Assembly (NCBI GenBank): GCA_016946835.1
Contig: JACVTC010000325.1
Span: 1 to 10,000, forward strand
Direction: 5' to 3'
DNA length: 10,000 nt
Source of the DNA: Neocallimastix lanati (nom. inval.)
Taxonomy: Eukaryota > Neocallimastigomycota > Neocallimastigomycetes > Neocallimastigales > Neocallimastigaceae
Shown: in pieces, positions 6,431 through 10,000 of the stretch
How positions within the stretch are numbered: the stretch's first letter is position 1
How the letters are laid out: each line of letters begins with the position of its first letter
Program-made: the position numbers and the translations under genes
The notes under the pieces: model-generated
Databases searched by the model: none
Told to the model about the DNA's origin: nothing
Seen by the model: only the letters and a program-made list of their open reading frames with translations

Positions 6431-6502
6431 AGGTCCTATCGAGATTTGAACTCGAGTTATTGGATTCAAAGTCCAATGTGCTAACCGCTACACTATAGAA
6501 CC
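6431..6502 (-). tRNA. tRNA-Gln(TTG)
   Basis: On the minus strand, acceptor GGTTCTA pairs with TAGGACC (one T-G pair). The discriminator is T, which is typical of eukaryotic tRNA-Gln. Anticodon stem TTGGA/TCCAA encloses CTTTGAA, giving TTG (complement of 6467-6469), which reads CAA. T arm TCGAG-TTCAAAT-CTCGA. There is no intron. The gene is solitary. Confidence 0.96.
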
Positions 6503-6923
6503 TAATCTAATAAAATAGAATAAATATAAAATTCTTGTATACCTTATTATTTAATAAAATTTATAGTTTAATACTTTTTTAAACAATAGTTAGAATAACT
6601 TAAAAGTTTAAATTTTATATAATTTAATATTATATATAAATTGTTTATTTTTTGTTTAACAATTAAATAATAATTTGAATATATTAATATTATAATAGCT
6701 TTTTAAATAGATATTTTTGTAACAAATATAATAAATATAGCTATTATGAAATTATTTTATTAATATTAATATCACATTAAAATTTATAAATATTTTTTTC
6801 TTTTACTATTTTATTATTATTATTATTATTATAATTATTATTATTATAATTATTATTATTATAATTATTATTATTATTTATTAATTAGTAAGTAATAAAA
6901 TAAATAAAATAAAAATAAGAACT
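6503..6923. other. intergenic spacer
   Basis: AT-rich spacer between Gln and Pro. The only structure is the (TTA)n and 15-bp repeat block at 6810-6882. Confidence 0.65.
6810..6882. repeat. (TTA)n passing into a 15-bp tandem repeat
   Basis: About seven TTA units (6811-6830) are followed by three exact copies of ATAATTATTATTATT (6831-6875). Confidence 0.85.
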
Positions 6924-6928
6924 AAAAA
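6924..6928 (-). terminator. Pol III terminator of tRNA-Pro
   Basis: A5 on the plus strand gives T5 in transcript sense, 5 nt past the discriminator. Confidence 0.75.
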
Positions 6929-6933
6929 CAAAG

Positions 6934-7005
6934 GGGCTCATCCGGGAATTGAACCCGGGACCTCTCGCACCCAAAGCGAGAATCATACTACTAGACCAAT
7001 GAGCC
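6934..7005 (-). tRNA. tRNA-Pro(TGG)
   Basis: On the minus strand, acceptor GGCTCAT pairs perfectly with ATGAGCC; the discriminator is C, as expected for eukaryotic tRNA-Pro. Anticodon stem CTCGC/GCGAG encloses TTTGGGT, giving TGG (complement of 6971-6973), which reads CCA and, by wobble, CCG. T arm CCGGG-TTCAATT-CCCGG. There is no intron. The gene is solitary. Confidence 0.97.
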
Positions 7006-7280
7006 TTATTTAATTTGCTGCTATTTTCTAAATAACTAACAAGCCCTTAGAAATGGTAAGATTAAAAGTATTTCAATTAAAATTATTCGAATTAAGTTTT
7101 TATAATTTATATAAAGGGAAAAATTATTAAGAATACTATTGAGTATTTATTGAAGTCTATTTTGATATTCATATTTTGCAATTACTATTTTTTAAAATAC
7201 AAAATATAATATTGGTAATTAATAAATTTAATATATCTATTTTTTTTTTTATTATTTTTTTTTTTCTGTTTTTTGTTGTA

Positions 7281-7334
7281 TTTTTATTTTTGTTGTTGTT
7301 TTTATTTTTGTTGTTGTTTTTATTTTTGTTGTTG
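7281..7334. repeat. 18-bp tandem repeat, three perfect copies
   Basis: TTTTTATTTTTGTTGTTG is repeated at 7281-7298, 7299-7316 and 7317-7334. It flows directly into the hexamer array, and its first 12 bases are nearly two hexamers. Confidence 0.95.
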
Positions 7335-7622
7335 TTTTTATTTTTATTTTTATTTTTATTTTTATTTTTATTTTTATTTTTATTTTTATTTTTATTTTTA
7401 TTTTTATTTTTATTTTTATTTTTATTTTTATTTTTATTTTTATTTTTATTTTTATTTTTATTTTTATTTTTATTTTTATTTTTATTTTTATTTTTATTTT
7501 TATTTTTATTTTTATTTTTATTTTTATTTTTATTTTTATTTTTATTTTTATTTTTATTTTAATATTTATTTTTATTTTTATTTTTATTTTTATTTTTATT
7601 TTTATTTTTATTTTTATTTTTA
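7335..7622. repeat. (TTTTTA)n hexamer array, 37 + 9 units
   Basis: 37 perfect units (7335-7556) are followed by a 12-bp interruption (7557-7568) and nine further units (7569-7622). It is the complement of the array at 4675-4830. Confidence 0.95.
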
Positions 7623-7702
7623 TTTATGCTTTTGTTTATTATTTTTTAATTATTTAATTATTTATATTTATTAATATGTATTTATATTTATTTTACTTTA
7701 TT

Positions 7703-7704
<2 letters not shown>

Positions 7705-7737
<33 letters not shown>
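7705..7737. repeat. T33 homopolymer
   Basis: T33 is followed by ATTTTATTTTATTTC, a tail resembling that of the 4186-4350 cassette. Confidence 0.95.
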
Positions 7738-7739
<2 letters not shown>

Positions 7740-7886
7740 TTTATTTTATTTCATTCCATTTTATTTTAGTAATATTTTATTTTCTTTTTTTGACTTAGTA
7801 AGATTTAATATCAACATATTAAATTGAATTAATCTAAATAATAAATTTATTGCTTAATTTTTAGTTTTTGATTCTATAAAATTCTT

Positions 7887-7903
7887 AAAAAAAAAAAAAA
7901 AAA
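7887..7903. repeat. A17 homopolymer
   Basis: Uninterrupted A17; the longest A-run on the plus strand. Confidence 0.9.
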
Positions 7904-8015
7904 TCTAAATTTAAAGTAATAAATATATATGTTTATTTTTAAAGTATAATATAATCATAAATAAATAATTTTATTAAAAAATTAATAAACTGTTTTTAAT
8001 AAAAATAATAGTTAT

Positions 8016-8035
8016 AAAAAATCATTAAAACAAAA
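8016..8035 (-). terminator. Pol III terminator region of the Gly-Thr unit
   Basis: In transcript sense, T4 (8032-8035), T4 (8027-8030) and T6 (8016-8021) follow the Thr discriminator in series. Confidence 0.65.
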
Positions 8036-8038
8036 TAA

Positions 8039-8111
8039 TGCCTTCAATCGGAATCGAACCGATGACCTTCCCCTTACTAGGGGGATGCTCTGCCGACTGA
8101 GCCATGAAGGC
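8039..8111 (-). tRNA. tRNA-Thr(AGT)
   Basis: On the minus strand, acceptor GCCTTCA pairs perfectly with TGAAGGC; the discriminator is A. Anticodon stem TCCCC/GGGGA encloses CTAGTAA, giving AGT (complement of 8076-8078), expected to become IGU. A box TGGCTCAGTCGG; T arm ATCGG-TTCGATT-CCGAT. There is no intron. It begins 3 nt after the 3' end of tRNA-Gly on the same strand. Confidence 0.97.
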
Positions 8112-8114
8112 AAA

Positions 8115-8185
8115 TGCATTGACCGGGAATCGAACCCGGGTCTACCGCGTGGCAGGCGGTAATTATACCACTAAACCATCAATGC
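8115..8185 (-). tRNA. tRNA-Gly(GCC)
   Basis: On the minus strand, acceptor GCATTGA pairs perfectly with TCAATGC; the discriminator is A. The anticodon loop is CTGCCAC, giving GCC (complement of 8151-8153), which reads GGU and GGC. T arm CCGGG-TTCGATT-CCCGG. At 71 nt it has the short form typical of tRNA-Gly. There is no intron. It is the upstream partner of Thr. Confidence 0.97.
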
Positions 8186-8832
8186 TTTAGTTGCTTTTTT
8201 TAAATTTTACTAAATGGAAAGATTTATCCATAATACAAATTATATATATAAATATATAGTCTTTATTATTATTAATTTTTAATAAAACGTTAATGGTAAA
8301 TAATAATATAAGGTAATAATTTAAAAATATAAATGAAAAATAATATTTTAATATATAAATTAAAAATTTTATGGTATTTTCAGTAAATCTTTGCATATAA
8401 AGGAAAAAATAAATTATGAAATACTAGATGCTAAATAATATGTTACTAAATTATTTTTTTATAGCTTTATATAATTATTTTTACTTTTTAATAATAAATT
8501 TGTTTAATAATATGTTATATTCTACAAATGTTATTATTTAATTTAATATTAATTTAATAATTAGTTTTAATGTATTAAATTATACTGAATTTATATATTA
8601 ATATAGTTATTGTTAATAAATAAATTTAAATTTTATCAAAATAAGAAATACGTTTAAAAAGTTAATATTTTAATATATATATATATATAAATTAATAATA
8701 ATTTATATAATAATTAAGATAATATAAAGATTAAAAAGCTACAAAAAAAAAAAAATATATATATATATATATTTATATAGAAAAGTAACCTATCTTAAAA
8801 ATTTTTGAACATTCATAAAATTTTAATATTTA
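8186..8832. other. divergent intergenic region
   Basis: This spacer lies between divergent Gly and Leu(TAA). It contains (TA)n near 8677-8690 and the A13-(TA)n junction (8743-8772). A 69-codon minus-strand frame (8187-8396) has a mixed but AT-driven composition and no recognisable domain, so I do not call it a gene. Confidence 0.55.
8743..8772. repeat. A13 run joined to (TA)n
   Basis: A13 (8743-8755) runs straight into about eight TA units, the same arrangement and orientation as 2766-2801. Confidence 0.85.
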
Positions 8833-8915
8833 GCCAAGATGGCCGAGTCGGTCTAAGGCGCCGCACTTAAGATGCGGTCTCGAAAGAGGCGTGAGTTCGA
8901 ACCTCACTCTTGGCA
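8833..8915 (+). tRNA. tRNA-Leu(TAA)
   Basis: Class II tRNA of 83 nt. Acceptor GCCAAGA (8833-8839) pairs perfectly with TCTTGGC (8908-8914); the discriminator is A8915. Anticodon stem CCGCA/TGCGG encloses CTTAAGA, giving TAA (8868-8870), which reads UUA and UUG. The variable arm (8878-8889) folds as TCTC-GAAA-GAGG with a GAAA tetraloop. A box TGGCCGAGTCGG is shared with Leu(AAG). T arm GTGAG-TTCGAAC-CTCAC. There is no intron. UUA should be a major leucine codon in so AT-rich a genome. Confidence 0.97.
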
Positions 8916-8919
8916 GTTA

Positions 8920-8924
8920 TTTTT
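8920..8924 (+). terminator. Pol III terminator of tRNA-Leu(TAA)
   Basis: T5 lies 4 nt past the discriminator, with T19 (8927-8945) just beyond it. Confidence 0.8.
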
Positions 8925-8926
8925 AC

Positions 8927-8945
8927 TTTTTTTTTTTTTTTTTTT
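8927..8945. repeat. T19 homopolymer
   Basis: Uninterrupted T19 downstream of tRNA-Leu(TAA). Confidence 0.9.
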
Positions 8946-9089
8946 AATATATTAAAATAAAAGTTGGTTTATATTTAATATATATATATATTCATTCCTT
9001 TTATTATAGAATATAAGAAAATAAAATATAAAAAATAATAATAAATAATTAAAATTTAGTTGAAAATAATAAAAATAATAAAAATAAAC

Positions 9090-9094
9090 AAAAA
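9090..9094 (-). terminator. Pol III terminator of the Arg-Val unit
   Basis: A5 on the plus strand gives T5 in transcript sense, directly after the Val discriminator. Confidence 0.8.
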
Positions 9095-9168
9095 TGATTT
9101 CGCCCGGATTCGAACCGGGGACCGTCTGTGTGTTAGACAGACGTGATAACCGACTACACCACGAAATC
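9095..9168 (-). tRNA. tRNA-Val(AAC)
   Basis: On the minus strand, acceptor GATTTCG pairs perfectly with CGAAATC; the discriminator is A. Anticodon stem TCTGT/ACAGA encloses CTAACAC, giving AAC (complement of 9132-9134), expected to become IAC. The stem can be drawn one pair longer on its outer side (G-C). T arm CCCGG-TTCGAAT-CCGGG. There is no intron. It lies 4 nt downstream of tRNA-Arg. Confidence 0.97.
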
Positions 9169-9172
9169 AAAA

Positions 9173-9246
9173 CGAGCTATGCAGGACTTGAACCTGCGAC
9201 CTCTTGATCCGTAGTCAAGCGTTCTATCCAACTGAACTAACAGCCC
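9173..9246 (-). tRNA. tRNA-Arg(ACG)
   Basis: On the minus strand, acceptor GGGCTGT pairs with ATAGCTC (two G-T pairs); the discriminator is G. Anticodon stem CTTGA/TCAAG encloses CTACGGA, giving ACG (complement of 9210-9212), expected to become ICG and to read CGU, CGC and CGA. T arm GCAGG-TTCAAGT-CCTGC. There is no intron. It is the upstream partner of Val. Confidence 0.97.
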
Positions 9247-9455
9247 GCATTTAAAAATTTTAATATTTCTGTTTTATTTTCCTTAAATCTTTTTAGATAA
9301 TTAAGAAAATTTTAATTCATTTATTGATTCTATATTATCAATTAAAATAATATAATTAATAATGATTAATTATTAATTAAATACAATTATTTATATTTAC
9401 CAATGAAAATATTCTCTATATTTATTTATTATTAATAATAAAGATTAAGCAAAAT

Positions 9456-9470
9456 AAAAAAAAAAAAAAA
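9456..9470. repeat. A15 homopolymer
   Basis: Uninterrupted A15. Confidence 0.9.
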
Positions 9471-9746
9471 GTAAAAATTTAACAAAATTTTAAAAAACAT
9501 CTGATATAAAGTTTAGTTTATATAACAAATATTAAAAATAAAAATATAAATAAGAATAATAAGAATTTTGTAATTATAAAATTTCATTCTATTTTTAAGA
9601 AGTTCAGTTAAAAAATTATAAATATATTTTTATAGCAATAATAAAAATTGAATTAAAGTAATATATGTTAATACTTTTCATAATTATTTTAATAAATTTT
9701 CAATAGAATTATTCGGAATTAAATAAAAGAATATAAATATATATAT

Positions 9747-9747
<1 letters not shown>

Positions 9748-9786
<39 letters not shown>
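9748..9786. repeat. T39 homopolymer
   Basis: Uninterrupted T39, preceded by a short (AT)n stretch and G9747. Confidence 0.95.
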
Positions 9787-9792
<6 letters not shown>

Positions 9793-10000
9793 ATAGTGTC
9801 ACGTTAATATAAATAATTTATAGAAAATATAATATTTCATTTAATTTGAGAGTTCTAATAGTAATAATGAAATATAAAATAAAATTAATACTATTAATAT
9901 TACTGATAATATTAATATTATTTTAATTTAATATAAACATATTTGATATTATTTGTGATTAAATTTAAAAATATTATATTATGTAATGATATACAATTTG

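Larger units (their letters stand above)
7006..8015. other. 1-kb intergenic region dominated by a hexamer array
   Basis: No gene is visible. It contains the TTTTTATTTTTGTTGTTG and (TTTTTA)n array (7281-7622), T33 (7705-7737) and A17 (7887-7903). Reading frames here are Phe/Leu or Tyr/Phe dipeptide repeats from the hexamer. The first 60 bp upstream of tRNA-Pro are somewhat less AT-rich (AAGCCCTTAGAAATGG near 7041). Confidence 0.7.
8039..8185 (-). other. probable dicistronic unit tRNA-Gly / tRNA-Thr
   Basis: The linker is three T in transcript sense (8112-8114), below the four needed for Pol III release. A joint precursor is inferred. Confidence 0.75.
9095..9246 (-). other. possible dicistronic unit tRNA-Arg / tRNA-Val
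   Basis: The linker is exactly four T in transcript sense (9169-9172). T4 is the minimal and often leaky Pol III terminator, so both a monocistronic Arg product and read-through into Val are plausible. Confidence 0.5.
9247..10000. other. intergenic region to the right edge
   Basis: No gene or RNA is recognised here. It holds A15 (9456-9470) and T39 (9748-9786) in otherwise featureless AT-rich DNA. Confidence 0.6.

Noticed and set aside
7176-7674. Phe-Leu and Phe-Tyr dipeptide-repeat frames
   Set aside because: They are translations of the (TTTTTA)n array in two frames.
8187-8396. 69-codon minus-strand frame next to tRNA-Gly
   Set aside because: It has no recognisable motif and its composition matches random AT-rich sequence. 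It is the least certain of the rejections.
8952-9170. 72-codon minus-strand frame starting in tRNA-Val
   Set aside because: Its first part is the tRNA-Val gene and the rest is AT-rich spacer.

Overview
This window is a dense nuclear tRNA gene island from a eukaryote with an extremely AT-rich genome. By eye the DNA between genes is around 90% A+T. I recognise 18 tRNA genes, 17 complete and one cut by the left edge, and no convincing protein-coding gene. Several features point to a eukaryotic nucleus. No 3' CCA is encoded. The tRNA-Tyr gene carries a 12-nt intron one base 3' of the anticodon. Leu, Ala, Ile, Thr, Val and Arg use A34 anticodons that are normally edited to inosine. Every gene or gene pair ends in a T-run of the RNA polymerase III terminator type. 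The species cannot be fixed from this sequence. The compositional extremes, long (TAA)n, (TTTTTA)n and poly(dT) tracts, fit an anaerobic gut fungus (Neocallimastigomycota). A dictyostelid or an apicomplexan such as Plasmodium remains possible.

Layout. The left third (1-3443) is all plus strand: Glu (partial), Leu(AAG), Tyr(GTA)-Phe(GAA), His(GTG), Ala(AGC). Next come two minus-strand pairs, read right to left: Lys(TTT)-Asn(GTT) at 3937-3789 and Ile(AAT)-Lys(CTT) at 5047-4885. A lone plus-strand Asp(GTC) sits at 5927. Minus-strand Gln(TTG), Pro(TGG) and the Gly(GCC)-Thr(AGT) pair follow between 6431 and 8185. Plus-strand Leu(TAA) lies at 8833, and the minus-strand pair Arg(ACG)-Val(AAC) closes the series at 9246-9095. 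From 9247 to the right edge there is only AT-rich DNA.

The 17 readable anticodons are all different. With the partial Glu they cover 16 amino acids; Ser, Met, Trp and Cys are absent. Ten genes form five head-to-tail pairs with linkers of 2, 3, 4, 11 and 16 nt. None of these linkers has a T-run of five or more, while every pair-ending or solitary gene is followed by one within about 25 nt. The simplest reading is that each pair is transcribed as one dicistronic Pol III precursor.

The spaces between genes hold nested simple repeats: (TAA)n blocks, (TTTTTA)n hexamer arrays, T-run arrays with evolving period, poly(dT) tracts of up to 54, and A13-14 runs abutting (TA)n. A 37-bp near-perfect palindrome (5678-5714) and a duplicated poly(dT)-plus-tail cassette (4186-4350) are the most structured non-gene elements.
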